This document shows positions 20,912 through 31,695 of a stretch of DNA of 64,000 bases, piece by piece; the stretch's first letter is position 1; every line of letters begins with the position of its first letter. Source of the stretch: Rhynchopus sp. YZ270_cl-10. Lineage: Eukaryota; Euglenozoa; Diplonemea; Diplonemida; Diplonemidae. Location of the stretch: the NCBI GenBank assembly GCA_964035575.1, contig OZ037920.1, positions 62,001 through 126,000 of the forward strand, in the 5' to 3' direction. The notes under the pieces are model-generated. The model did no database searches, was not told the origin of the DNA, and saw nothing but the letters and a program-made list of their open reading frames with translations. Both the position numbers and the translations under genes were made by a program.

Positions 20912-23900
20912 CTACTCACCGACCCTGATCTGTGCAAGCAGAAACGCTGTGTCATATGGCGTGCCGTCGAGGCTCTCCAAGGGGATGGACCTGAAGCCCT
21001 GCCTGATGCAGGGGAATGGGCAGACAGCAAGGGCTGCGATGCGGTCACGCCCGACAACCTCTTTGTCGAAGACGGTCACAACCACGAAGGCACACTCTGG
21101 GGTGGAGACGTGGAAGTCGAACTGCGTGCGCCACACAGGGTCGAGGCCGTTGTCGATGACGGTAGGGGTGCGTGCGGGTGTTGCCGTGCAGTCCTCCTCT
21201 GCGCCCACGATGCGCACCTCGACGTAGGGGTCGAGGATGTCGCTTGTCTCGTTGCGCGGCTTCGGTAGGTTCCCCCCACCCACCATGAACAGCGACAACG
21301 ACCGCCGCCTGGGTGTGTACTCCATCTCCCGAAGGTGGCGTGGCTTCAGTACGTACCCCATCCCACCGTTCTGCCTGAACATTGCACGGTTCACAGCCAT
21401 GTGAGGATCCAGTGTCTGGATGTTCAGTGCACACATCTGAAACCCGCCAGCCCAAATCTGCGCCGGGGCGAAGTTCTGCGACAACGCATACGACCCCATA
21501 GGGTAGACGCGGACAAGGCGTTTGGTGGTAAGCTTCTTGACGTAGCTGCCTTTGGTGCGTGCCCATTTGCGTGCTTTGGTGTTGTCGCAGCTGATGGGGG
21601 TTGTGGTGTGGTGTGGTGTGGAGAGGGAGAGTTGGCAAGATGAATCTAAGTGGCTCATGATGCGTCTGGGAGGGGAAAAAAGGGAACACATGAATATACC
21701 TTTGGCACTTCCCAACAGAGAGACGCTTCGCAAGGTCTTGATTTGCATCGACAGGGCCGGTTGTGAAGGAGATCTGTAGTGGTGGGTGGTTTGCTGTAAG
21801 AAGACTGCTTCGACCTGCTTTGCAAGACAAATGCACATACCAAGTCGAGCAGTGCACGGCAGCAGTTCGCCTTGCTCCTCAGCAGAAACCGTCCCCGCAG
21901 TGCGTGCGCCGTGAAGCTGCTGTGCGTGTAGTCACACCCGTCCAGCTTCTTCACATACAGCGCCGTACCTAGGACCGCCTTCAGCTGCCGCGCCATCTCC
22001 TCTTGATCACGCTTCGAGTCGACCCTGTTCTCGAGGGAGATGATCACGGGGTACTTGCTCTTCGCAAAGGCAAACTGCCGCACTGTGTTAAGCACATCCA
22101 CGAACCGGATGGGCATCGTTGGGGTGTTCACATGCTTGACCATGAGACGGCCGCCTTCTGCACAGACGTCTATCTCGATGCAGCGCCCGCCGTCTGCGAG
22201 GGCACGTTGGTACATATGCACGGAGCTGACGGAGGTGAGCTGGTCACCTGTGAGATACGTGTTGTGCGAGGAGTTGATGTAGTAGGCAGACAGCGGGTAG
22301 TCCATGTCCTCCTTGCGGAAGGCGTTGTGTGCAGGGTCGTTCCATGTGTTGCCTGCGCTGCAGAGGTAGCGCACGAAGTTGTAGCGCTCCCAGCTTGCAG
22401 GGAGCGGGGCGAAGCGGCCGAACCACATCTCCAGCTCGTTCTGTGTTGTCGTGCTGTTGGCCCCGTCCTCCTTCTGCACCTCTTCGAGAAAGCGCCGCAT
22501 GCCGTGCTGCAGGCCCTGTGTGTTGCTGTCCCCAAAGTACTGTGCGTGCACCTTCTCGACCTGCTGTGCAATCCCTTCCCGTCGCTGCAGGGCATAGTAG
22601 AAACGGACAAACTCAAAGAAGTCGAGTTCGTTGTTGCCGTCCAAATCAAAGTTCCTAAGCTTCTCCCTCAGCTTCGCCACCGAAATCGAGCTGTTCAGCC
22701 GTGACATCAGCTCACGAAGCTCCGCAAAATCCAGCAACCCAGACCCATCCTTATCAACCGCCCACCAATGACTTATTATGTCCACATTGCTCCGTGCTCC
22801 TCCATTGATTTGAGGGTCAGTTGACGCATGCGCCCTGCGCAGCTGCTGTATCACCTTAGGCAGCGATGCGGGAGTAGCCTGGAGCCTGGAGGCACAGTAC
22901 ATCACAATGTCGATGCAGTGCCCTGGGTGCGCGAAGCTGCACTCCCGCCGCATCGCTAGCACCAGCATCACGACCAACTCCGCGCAGCTCTGCTCACTCC
23001 AATAGCTGTCGTCGTTCGCAGTGCCCGACAGATAACATTCCAACGTAGACTGCACCATTGCGATCAACCGCACCGCGAATGGCAACGTGTAGTCCACCTC
23101 CTCCTCAGGGTCACTGCTGTTGTACGCCTTTGACAAATCCACCGCACAGCAGAACAACCTCCGCCACAAAGGGATGTGCTCTGCACTCAACATAGCCTGC
23201 ATCGACGCCGTCGGTGCTGCAGGCACAGAGGGGAGAGACGCTGTTGTGGTGTTCTTCGACATCGCGCGCCCCCTCTCTTCGTCCTCCATCTCCTCTATGG
23301 GTGGTGGTGACGTCAGGTTCTGTGCATACCGTACCGTCATATTCAAATGAGAGTCTATCGGTGTCATGACATCTGGAGGGTTCACCGCCGCCCAACAGTC
23401 GCCATCAGCCCAAACCGCTTCGTTTGCGTTAAGATCTAATAGCGATACTCCCAAGAGCGTGATCTCTGTACGTGCGCGGCTTTCCAGAGGAGGTGCATAT
23501 GGTTGGTAAGAAGGCTGCTGCGGTGCGAGAAGCATGCGGCCAAAGCGACGTTCTTTGCCAATGTTTTCAATGGGAGTGCCAGATATGAGGCTCGGCCCAA
23601 CCGAACCATCGTTGCTGTCCTCCGAGACCCGCTCTGTAACGCAGAGGACCCTCGCAGGGGGTAGTGGAGCGGCAGTTTCGGTGTCAAAGAAATGCACCAC
23701 GTCTCCAGTCACTTCAACGGTTTGCGCACCGTTTTTCCGTGTATACGGTCCTGCAGTGAGCAATGCACGCGCCTGAGTGGCAGACATACGAAGCGCAGAA
23801 GGGCTTCCCGACAGAGGTGACGGAGGGGATGTCGGCAGCGGTGTTCTCGGGGTGAGCTGCTGCGGGTGGGTGGTGAGGACGTGGCTGTGGTCCGCCTTCG

Positions 23901-24051
23901 GCGCGTTGCTGTCATTGTTGCGTTCTAAATTCGCTGCCGAAAGCGGCAAGGGGCCCTGTGCACTGTAGACAACAGACGAAGGAGGTTCCAAAGGCGCGAA
24001 AAGAGTATCAATATCTTCTTGAGCGAGAAGAGGCTCCCCGAAGCCTTGCAT
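20912..24051 (-). CDS. Phosphoinositide-specific phospholipase C (EF-hand, X, Y, C2)
   Basis: Three exons: 24051-21841, 21773-21700, 21665-20912, with introns of 67 nt and 34 nt; phases fit and give 1012 residues. PI-PLC cleaves PIP2 to IP3 and diacylglycerol at the plasma membrane. Residues 1-400 are not assigned and include proline/serine-rich stretches. EF hands WAVDKDGSGLLDF and FDLDGNNELDF lie near 425-475. The X domain has SSHNTYL (about 595), EIDV, VKHVNTPT and SLEN, which supply both catalytic histidines and the calcium ligands. The Y domain (about 790-870) has KRLVRVYPMG and RQNGGMGYVLKP. A C2 domain (LDPYVEV) ends the protein. The X-Y linker is short. The enzyme looks active. No PH domain was recognised. 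Confidence 0.95.
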
Positions 24052-24518
24052 GGCTTGCAGCGGGAGAGGGGGAGGAAGGGGAGAGGGTGGTGTGTGAAAA
24101 GTGATGCAAAGTGTGGGGAGGGGAGGGGAGGGGGGGGGAAACTGTGCGAAAGAAACAGCAAGGCGAAAGAGCAAAAGGGTGCGTGTGTGTGTGGGTGGGG
24201 GAAGGGGGGTGTTTTTGTGTGTCCCCCCACCAACCTCCTGAAATGTGTTGTTGTTTTGTAGGGAAATAAGGGAAAGGAGATGTGGTTCGTTGGGGGGAGA
24301 GAAAAGGTGAAAGTGTCCCTCTATGTATTCGTCGTTTTGTTTGTTTGTTGATTGTATCCGTACAAAAGATATACAAAGAAAACACACACACGAAGGAGAC
24401 GTCCTAGCTCGTCACTGCGGGAGGTTAGGTGACGGATTGATGGCTTGGAAGATCGCTCGATTACCAAGCACAACACAAAGCACGGCACCACCTTGCACCA
24501 ACGGGGCTGTCCGGCCCG
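24052..24518. other. Spacer between PI-PLC and LRR gene
   Basis: The minus strand is pyrimidine-rich from 24060 to 24230 and reaches GCTGCAAG just before the PI-PLC ATG, acceptor-like. Nothing else was identified. Confidence 0.5.
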
Positions 24519-25409
24519 TCACTGAGACAGTCTCGGTCGCTTGCAGTCTTCGTCAGGTGATTCGTCTCGCTTCCGTTTCGGACGTGCCTCCACCACAAAC
24601 TCACTCAGGTTCGCCTCCTCCACAGCGCTCGACACAACAGCACTGCACCCGGAGAGGCGGATGCGTTGTAAGTTTGTCCTCGCGCAGAAATCGTACTTGC
24701 CAACGCTCGTAACGTTCTGGAAGGAAGAGAAGTCGACGGCTGACAAAGTGGTGCATCCGGAGAGGAACATATTCCCAATGTACGCAAGATTGTTGAAAGA
24801 CAAGTTAAGAGCTGTTAAACTGATACACTTGCAGAGAAAGGTTTCCCCAATGTGCATGAGTCTGTTGAAAGATAAGTCGACAGCTGTTAAACTGCTGCAG
24901 TTTTTGAGGAAACTGTGCCCAATGTGCTCAAGGCTGTTGAGTGAAGACAAGTCGACAGCGGTCAAACTCGTGCATTGGGCGAGGAAGGAGTTCCCAATCC
25001 GCGTGACAGTCGACACAGCACTGAGATCAAGTCGCGTTAACGATGTCCAACCCAAGAACCACCTGGGAATGTCAGTCGTAACCTCCGCCTGCAGAAGCAA
25101 ACACGCCACCTCAGGATCCTGCACACGCTTCAACCTATGTAATGTCAGGTTTGTCTCACCCAATGCACGGAGCAATTCAATAGCCTCAAACTTCTTCGTC
25201 GTCGACTTCGCCAACATAATCGTGTCACCAGCACTCAGCTGCGTTATGTCCGCTCCTTCGCCCATCACTTCGTCTCTGAAACTCATGTCAAAGCTGTCTT
25301 CAGGCAGCCCCACTGCAGACGCCACCTTCAGCCGCATGTCCTCCACTGTGTCATCCAGAGCCACCTCAATCACGTATGTCTCGTCGGAAAACTCCACATT
25401 CAGATCCAT
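24519..25409 (-). CDS. Ubiquitin-like domain plus leucine-rich repeats, nuclear signal at C-terminus
   Basis: Single exon, 296 residues from ATG at 25409 (MDLNVEF). Residues 1-70 resemble a beta-grasp ubiquitin-like fold (YVIEVALDDTVEDMRLKV, then LSAGDTIMLAKS). From about 125 to 260 there are six leucine-rich repeats of 23-24 residues of the BspA/LRR_5 type, each with a core such as SLTAVDLS and a GxxFL segment. The C-terminus has a bipartite basic signal (PKRKRDESPDEDCKRPR), suggesting nuclear location. An upstream ATG at 25625 is in frame but gives a sequence of poor composition. The biochemical role is unknown; the ubiquitin-like/LRR pairing suggests an adaptor. Confidence 0.85.
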   Translation of the reverse strand: MDLNVEFSDETYVIEVALDDTVEDMRLKVASAVGLPEDSFDMSFRDEVMGEGADITQLSAGDTIMLAKSTTKKFEAIELLRALGETNLTLHRLKRVQDPEVACLLLQAEVTTDIPRWFLGWTSLTRLDLSAVSTVTRIGNSFLAQCTSLTAVDLSSLNSLEHIGHSFLKNCSSLTAVDLSFNRLMHIGETFLCKCISLTALNLSFNNLAYIGNMFLSGCTTLSAVDFSSFQNVTSVGKYDFCARTNLQRIRLSGCSAVVSSAVEEANLSEFVVEARPKRKRDESPDEDCKRPRLSQ

Positions 25410-26118
25410 ATTGCGTGTCGCTGTGTTTGAATTCAGTTGGTACCTACTGTGGTTGTGTTTGGAGACTGGTGAGGCAGGGAAGAAACAAGAACACAAGGGG
25501 TGCACACAGCACACCACAACACACGAAGTGGGCCACACTCCGTGCAGGCGGTTACCCACCCTAAATCCGTTACCAAACACCACATTCACACTACGGTGTT
25601 CTTCCCCCCAAGGGGAAACGCGCACGCTGCAAGCTCGCTTGTGTACAGCGTGTCACCTGAAAGAAAGCAGTACATCAACAAAAGGGGGGGGAGTGAGAAC
25701 CTTTTCTTTGGTTTGGATAATTCAACAACTTTTTTTCTTTTCCCACCCACCCAGTAGTACAAAACAAAGCGTCGCAGAGAGAGAGGGTTTGAGTGGTAGG
25801 GGGGGTCAGTGGCTAGGTTGCGTCAAGCAGTCATCAGTGCACTCCAACGAACACCATGAAATATGCAAAAAGAAACCCCTTTTTTTTCCATCCTGGTGTC
25901 CGTCCTTTTGCGGGAAAAGGATTTTTTTGTCGTTTCGAGGACAGGTGTGTGTGTTCACGAAGTCGCCCGAAGGCTATGATATTTTTTTTAAAAAATATCC
26001 CCTTTTCCACCTAATTTAGTGCACAACGAACACCTCAACAACCAACCAACTTTTACCACACCCCACACTCACCCTACCACAACCTGAGACCTGATCAACA
26101 CAACAAAAACACACACAA

Positions 26119-26151
26119 AAAATGAATGTGTCTCTCCTGCACAAAACATCT
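26119..26151 (+). repeat. Hairpin family B
   Basis: AATGAATGTGTCTCTCCTGC is followed by ACAAAACATCT. The stem is weak; the loop TCTCTCC is close to consensus. Confidence 0.6.
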
Positions 26152-26351
26152 TTTTTAAAAAATGAATACGGGAACTACCACCGAAAAATGGGAGGGTCGT
26201 TTTCTCGTTTTATGGCTCAGGGCTCTTGCAAAAGCTTTCCCTCCACCCCCACCCTCTAGGGTCTCACTTTTTAGTATTGTCGCAAGCAAATAATGAATAC
26301 ACAAAAATAATGCAAAACAAATAAGGGGGGTGCGGTGCTCCGGGGGAGGGT

Positions 26352-26403
26352 CGATATTGACAGGTCGCTGACAGGTCGTTGACCCCATTTCCGAAAGCAC
26401 CAG
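26352..26403 (+). repeat. Dispersed repeat R5, copy 2
   Basis: Matches 141-193 except for small changes (CCCATTTCCGAAAGCACCAG here). Confidence 0.8.
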
Positions 26404-26481
26404 GGTGGGGATTAAAAAAAAAAAAAAAGACTTTCGCAGCTCCTAAGGTTTGACCATCTGTACTGTTTTTTTTTTTTTTAT

Positions 26482-26531
26482 TTTGAAAACTTGGTTGTAT
26501 TAGTGTAGACACCCGAGGATGAACTCCACTA
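26482..26531 (+). repeat. Hairpin family E, copy 3
   Basis: TTGAAAACTTGGTTGTATTA is followed by GTGTAGACACCCGAGGATG and AACTCCACTA. GAGGATG loop subtype. Confidence 0.9.
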
Positions 26532-26989
26532 TTATTTTATTTTTTGTAGAATTGACAATCACCTACGCTAGAGGTAGGGTTCTTGTGTACTAAAACCCTG
26601 ACAAGGTAAAGCAACACACCAATTAAGTGTGTGGCAAAAGAAACAAAACAAAACAAAAAAAAGGGAACTCTGGTCTTAACCTTGGTTTATTTTTTTGGTA
26701 TTTCTGGACAAATTGAGACAGTCAATTTTGGATTTTCCGCAGAAAAAAAACCTTTTTTATTTTTTTTGAAAAACGTACAAAACAAAATACTCTTTCGCAA
26801 AGGCACTAAAAAGGAACATTGAGGGGGGGAAGGGGAGGAAATATTTTTTACTTTTTTTTTAAAAATGTGTGCAGGTCTTGTCGTCCGTTGTTGAGATTGG
26901 CCTTGGTATAGTTCTTTTTGTTGCGGTGCTGAAGAAGAAAAATCAAATATTTGAAACATTCCGGGGGACCCTTTGGATCGTGCGGAACT

Positions 26990-27019
26990 CTCTCTCTCTC
27001 TTTCTTTCTCTCTCTCCAA
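26990..27019 (+). repeat. CT-rich microsatellite
   Basis: (CT)n with TTTCTTT interruptions. On the minus strand this is (GA)n. No gene is adjacent. Confidence 0.85.
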
Positions 27020-27365
27020 GAAAACAACCTAAAACTAGGGTCCTTCTTGAAAAAAAAATAAACCTTTTTTGACATTTCTGTCTATTTGCGTTTTTTTTCT
27101 CTCAGCACCCCAAAAACATACTGGCATATTCATTTCTAACCTTGGTGCTTTACAGTCGTAGTGTTGACCAAACCACCTGAGACGCACACAAAACACGCAT
27201 TTTAGGTTATATTCCACATTTGAGGAATTACCCTAAGAAAAAAAACTGACATTAAAACATACAAATCTGCACACCTTCACACAGAGGGGTGAATATGCAG
27301 GAGTATGACCAGGAGGACTTTCCTGACCATAAAGGGAAAAACGTTCTTGGTACAAAACAAAAGGT

Positions 27366-27397
27366 AAAGATGAATGTGCCTCTCGAGCACACACACA

Positions 27398-27436
<39 letters not shown>

Positions 27437-27450
27437 ACACACACACATCT
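27366..27450 (+). repeat. Hairpin family B with (AC)n expanded arm
   Basis: AAGATGAATGTGCCTCTCGA is followed by GCAC, then about 55 nt of AC repeats with two ACAT interruptions, and closes with ACATCT. The right arm of the hairpin, normally CACACACATCT, has become a microsatellite. Confidence 0.85.
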
Positions 27451-27543
27451 CAAAAAGAGAAGGAAAAAAGGAGAAAAAAAAAATGGGTATCGTACTCCAG
27501 TGGAGGACGGCTAGAGAGAGGGTATGTGGTTGGTTTTTTGTTT

Positions 27544-27592
27544 ATTGAAAACTTGGTTGTATTAGTGTAGACACCCGAGGATGAACTCCACT
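27544..27592 (+). repeat. Hairpin family E, copy 4
   Basis: Same GAGGATG subtype as 26482-26531, 1.06 kb away; the two agree from the leading TTGAAAAC to CACTA. Confidence 0.9.
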
Positions 27593-28231
27593 ACTTGTTT
27601 ATTTTGTGACAAAACGACCCCGTTTCTCTCAGCCGTGTTGAGGCTACACTACAATGGGTTTGGTTGTTGATGAGGGATATTTATCCCTGTTTTTTTTTTT
27701 GTTGTTTTGAACAGCAACAGGAAATTGACACACTACTTCTGGGGTGGAAATAGCTAAATCGTACAGACCGTCTTCACTAAAAAAAAAAAAATTAAGAGCA
27801 GAAGCAAAACAACAGACAACCCTTTTTGAGACACGTGTACACGTTTTGTTTCCCCCGTAGCGTAGAGCTACGTTTCGATGTCTCAAAAGGGGGAAATGCT
27901 CCTCTCTCTCTCCTGTGCACACACACACACACACACAGCTAAATTGTAGTAAAAGAACGGTTTATACGACAGTCTCATGTGGCATAGTGCAAATGGTCTC
28001 TCGAACGCAGGGCACGTAATGGGGGAAATGCATCAAAGGGTTGGGGCAAATACAACACAAAAAATTGCAGCCAATTGCACTTCGAAAGTGGGGTAGCCGT
28101 GGAGGGGGAACTAAACAGTCCGTCCCTACGGACCCAACGTTACGTTTATGGCTGCGTGTACGACGAAGGTTTCTTCTATTATTATATGTTTTTTTTCCGG
28201 GTATTCGTTTTCGCTTACAAAAGAAAGAAAA

Positions 28232-28272
28232 GTTTATAAGATGACTCTAAGCTTCTCGTGCTTAGTCACCTT
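28232..28272 (+). repeat. Hairpin family A
   Basis: GTTTATAAGATGACTCTAAG is followed by CTTCTCGTGCTTAGTCACCTT. CTAAGC/GCTTAG and GTGA-type outer pairing are intact. Confidence 0.85.
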
Positions 28273-28382
28273 AGAAGGAAAACACACACTGGACGCACTT
28301 GGGTTTGAAACTCTTCACGGAAGCTATGAAGAGATGCGTACGTTTCAGTGCACACATCCTGCACATCCTGCAGAAAAATTGT

Positions 28383-28419
28383 TGGAATAGTGTAGTTGCC
28401 ACCTGTGCAAGCTCCACTG
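28383..28419 (+). repeat. Hairpin family E, divergent
   Basis: TGGAATAGTGTAGTTGCCAC is followed by CTGTGCAAGCTCCACTG. Shares the left arm with 28702-28738 but the closing arms differ. Confidence 0.55.
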
Positions 28420-28701
28420 CCTTTTTTACTCGCGCCTTTTCTTCAGTTGTATAAGTGCAGCTGCTATTGGCAGTGCACTTGATTGTTTTTCTTTGTGTCA
28501 CCATTTTTTTTCTTATTTTTCTTTTTTGTTCTGACCCACCAAATATGGTTTCATTTTCTGAGAATACAACTCTAAATGCATGGTCCCTTACTGAGGGACG
28601 TGGGAAAGACAAAGTGAAGATGTCATCTAAAAAGGGGGTGGTGTGGTTTGTCCCTCCAGTTGTTGATGTTCGCAAAGCACTACCCAAAACGGTGCTGTTA
28701 T

Positions 28702-28738
28702 TGGAATAGTGTAGTTGCCACCTTAAAGCTTCTGCCGC
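28702..28738 (+). repeat. Hairpin family E, divergent half
   Basis: TGGAATAGTGTAGTTGCCAC is followed by CTTAAAGCTTCTGCCGC. Right arm eroded. Confidence 0.45.
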
Positions 28739-29134
28739 TGATTCTTTTGTTGCACAATTTGACTTCGGGTTTTGGAGTTTTTTTACAAACACAAAAATCC
28801 AAAAAGAAGGGAAAAGGTGCAAAAAACTTAAAAAAGCGTCATGGGACCTTGAAAAAAAAAAAAAAAAAAGTGCAAACAAGCAAGCAAGGAAAGTGGGTTT
28901 TTGCTTCATTGTTTTTTTCTTCTTTTGATTGATAAAATAGAAGGGGAGGCGATGGGATAAACTCATAACTCATTTTTCAAAAAAAAAAAAAAAAAAAAGT
29001 AGCTTTCGTGTACTTTCAAATCAAAGAGGAAGTACAAGAAAATCAAAAAGAGAAGTTGAACAATGCAAAACGTCTCGCCGGATACACGGGGAGACGCCAG
29101 GCATCAAAACAAAAACAAAAAAAAAATACAAAGA

Positions 29135-29165
29135 TTGAAAGATGAATGCGAGAAACGCCCATCTT
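29135..29165 (+). repeat. Hairpin family B, short
   Basis: TTGAAAGATGAATGCGAGAA is followed by ACGCCCATCTT. AAGATG pairs with CATCTT; the usual loop is lost. Confidence 0.5.
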
Positions 29166-29579
29166 AGGTTGTATCTTATTTTTATCTTTTTTACGTATAG
29201 GGCTTTTCCTCATTTCTAAGTGCTGGAATAGCTCCGAGAAGGAAAGCAGAATTTTTTTGTTCATCAGATATGCCCATTCTGGCCCTCACAAACTTCTCAA
29301 AATGTTTCTTTTTGTGGGTGTCGTTCACGTTGCCTAGGGCACGCCTTTTTTCCCCACATATTTTGTTTTTGTTTTTGTTTTTTTTTTCTTGCTTTTAAAA
29401 AAAAAAAATTTGTTCACTCGATATTGTTCTTGTTTGTAATTACCTGCTCATCCTCTTCCTCTCCCTCCTCGTTTTTCCTGACTGCTGAAAGACACCTTTT
29501 TTGCCGTCCAGCAGAAACTCTGAAAAAATCAATAAAGAAAGGTCGTTTTTGTTTATAACAAGAGAGAGGAGGTAAATCA

Positions 29580-29705
29580 CGAATACTTTCCAGATACTGG
29601 CCAGATTATGGGAAAGCCATATTATCTGGGATCTGAAAATCTGGGTGAAAATCTGGGAAAACCCAGATTTCACTTCAGATCTGGAAAGCCAGATTTGACC
29701 ATCAT
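29580..29705. repeat. Cluster of CCAGAT/ATCTGG half-sites
   Basis: At least ten CCAGAT or ATCTGG motifs lie within 125 bp, including the hairpin AAATCTGGG AAAA CCCAGATTT near 29655. Spacing is irregular. Confidence 0.7.
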
Positions 29706-29963
29706 GGAAGGGGAAGTAGGTGAATCTGAGGCAGCTCCCTCCACCAACCAGAATCTGGAAGTATCCGTGGCAAATAAATGGGAGAGGAAAAGAGGGGGAA
29801 CTTTTTTTTTGGGGGAGGGAAATTCCTTTATTTTCGACAAAAAGGACCTGTTCTTTAGTTCTACTTTTTTTCTTCTTTGTTTGAAACGAAAAAATTTGAA
29901 TTTGATAACATGTAGACACCTCAAAGGTGGATGCAAGACACACATATCAGAGTATTATATCAT

Positions 29964-29987
29964 ATACTTTCAATGAATCGAAAGTAC
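29964..29987 (+). repeat. Hairpin family G
   Basis: ATACTTTCAATGAATCGAAA is followed by GTAC. TACTTTC pairs with GAAAGTA. Confidence 0.65.
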
Positions 29988-30306
29988 AGGTATAGGAATC
30001 AACAAAAAATGTTCCAAAAAGACAAAAAAAAAAAAAATTCATTGAGAATGGAAGCTGTGCTGCTTAACACTTAAGACACATTAGTCATGTTCTGACCCAT
30101 GGTCCTTGCGTTAAAAAAAGGCAAGCCTCCCCCCGTTTTTTTTTCCCGATTTTTTATTTTCTTTTGTTGAGTCATCACATACCCATTACCAGAGGGGTAT
30201 TGTTGCCCGAAGGGTAAAAAAGAACAACTTGAAAGATGAAGAAGAAGGTAGACATCTAAAGCCTCGCTGCATACGCTTACGTTTTGACACCTTACAAGAA
30301 TGCTTG

Positions 30307-30403
30307 GCAAGACGAACCTGAGCCTCTCGTGCTTAGTCTGATTAGATTACTTAATGTTTTGAACATTAAGTAATCTAATGATGTTCTAGTGCTTAGTCAC
30401 CTT
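30307..30403 (+). repeat. Hairpin family A interrupted by another hairpin
   Basis: The element starts GCAAGACGAACCTGAGCCTC, TCGTGCTTAGTC, is broken by a 39 nt perfect hairpin (30341-30379), and resumes as GATGTTCTAGTGCTTAGTC ACCTT. GTGCTTAGTC is present on both sides of the insert, as if duplicated on insertion. Confidence 0.75.
30341..30379 (+). repeat. Perfect 18 bp-stem hairpin inside family A copy
   Basis: ATTAGATTACTTAATGTT, then TTG, then AACATTAAGTAATCTAAT: 18 paired bases with a 3-nt loop and no mismatch. Confidence 0.95.
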
Positions 30404-30534
30404 CCCAAAAAGGACAACAAGGGTGCGGTACTTCCCAACCTAACAAAACCTACACAAAAACAATAAAAACTCTTTCGATGACATCACTGTCGAAAGGTGT
30501 GAAAAAAAAAAGAAAAAGAAAAAAGAAAAGAAAA

Positions 30535-30570
30535 CTTGAGATGCAATGTGCCTCTCGTGCACACGCATCT
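30535..30570 (+). repeat. Hairpin family B, near consensus
   Basis: CTTGAGATGCAATGTGCCTC is followed by TCGTGCACACGCATCT. AGATGC pairs with GCATCT and TGTGC with GCACA around CTCTCGT. Confidence 0.85.
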
Positions 30571-30583
30571 AGAGAACGCTGTG

Positions 30584-30622
30584 GAAGATCATCCTAAGCT
30601 TCGCAGTGCTGTAGGTCACCTT
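30584..30622 (+). repeat. Hairpin family A
   Basis: GAAGATCATCCTAAGCTTCG is followed by CAGTGCTGTAGGTCACCTT. It lies 14 bp from the family B copy. Confidence 0.7.
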
Positions 30623-30679
30623 GACCCAAACAAAAAAAACCTACAAATAGAATGTCATTTGGGCAACTGAACGAGAGGC

Positions 30680-30790
30680 AGGGCGTTCGCCCCGGGGCGA
30701 AAAAAAATTTTTTTCGTTAAAAAAATCTTTTCCTGAAAAAATGACATTTTATTTCGCCCCAGGGCTTCGCCCCACCGGGGCGAAACCCTG
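30680..30790. repeat. GGGGCGAA inverted repeats
   Basis: GTTCGCCCCGGGGCGAA at 30689-30706, then TTTCGCCCCAGGGCTTCG and CCCCACCGGGGCGAAA at 30750-30785, so several CGCCCC and GGGGCG arms face each other within 110 bp. AATTTTTTTCG and poly(A) lie between. Confidence 0.7.
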
Positions 30791-31044
30791 TATAAATAAA
30801 TAAATAAAAAAAATTTAAAAAGGAAGAAAAAAAAAAAAAGAGAGAGAGAGATTTCTCCCCACCACCCTGTCGACCCCCCCGGAGAGGAAGTTTCCCCAGC
30901 ACTCCCGCTCGCTCCTCAATCCTGCAGTCAGCTGAAGGTGTCCCGTACCCCCTGTTATAGAAGGTGTCACTACTCGTGTCAACTCTATCTTCAACCTCGG
31001 TGGAGGCAGAGAGACGGTTTAGTTTATTGAAAATAATCAAAATA

Positions 31045-31088
31045 AGGATGAAGTCTCATATGACGGATGCCTCTCTCTTGTACATCTG
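31045..31088 (+). repeat. Hairpin family B, divergent
   Basis: GATGAAGTCTCATATGACGG is followed by ATGCCTCTCTCTTGTACATC. The loop core is recognisable; stem pairing is poor. Confidence 0.4.
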
Positions 31089-31409
31089 TTTGATTAAACA
31101 ACACAAAGAGACCCTCAGTGAGGGGGGATTGATGAAATTCTCCATCGTTTTGCTGGTTTTAGTGCTGGGGAAGGGATAACGTGCAAATCGCAATTTTTTT
31201 TTGATCACTCAGTACCAGGGATTCACCCCCACGAACTAGCTTCTCTCCGGTGGAAAATTTTTTTTTGACCTATTTTAAGCACTAGTAAAAATGCAAAATT
31301 TTTGGGTTTTTTGGCATTTCGCCACGATTCAGGAAAAACGATGGCGATAGCGAACGCCCTGACGAGAGGAAAAAAGAAAAAAAGCACACACCACACACAC
31401 AAAATGTGG

Positions 31410-31446
31410 CTTGAAATACAAAGCCCTCTTATGACATGTGTACCTG
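31410..31446 (+). repeat. Hairpin family C
   Basis: CTTGAAATACAAAGCCCTCT is followed by TATGACATGTGTACCTG. TACA pairs with TGTA. Confidence 0.8.
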
Positions 31447-31618
31447 AAAAGAAAAAAAAGAAAACAGTTATTAATTACACGCCATTAAAGCAGTCATTAC
31501 TCTTGCATGTAAATTTGTTTTTTTTGTTAGTGGCCGAAGGCGGCGAGTGCAAAAAAAAAATAACCTCATACGAGAGAAATGACAACTGTGGTGTGCAATA
31601 AAAATAAATTAGGTTTAT

Positions 31619-31640
31619 ATACTTTCAAGGAGAAAGTACA
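31619..31640 (+). repeat. Hairpin family G
   Basis: ATACTTTCAAGGAGAAAGTA followed by CA; a TACTTTC/GAAAGTA stem with loop AAGGA. Confidence 0.6.
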
Positions 31641-31695
31641 AGGAGGTTCTATACAGAAACATCCAAAAGAGAGTGGGGGAAAAAAAAAAAATAAA

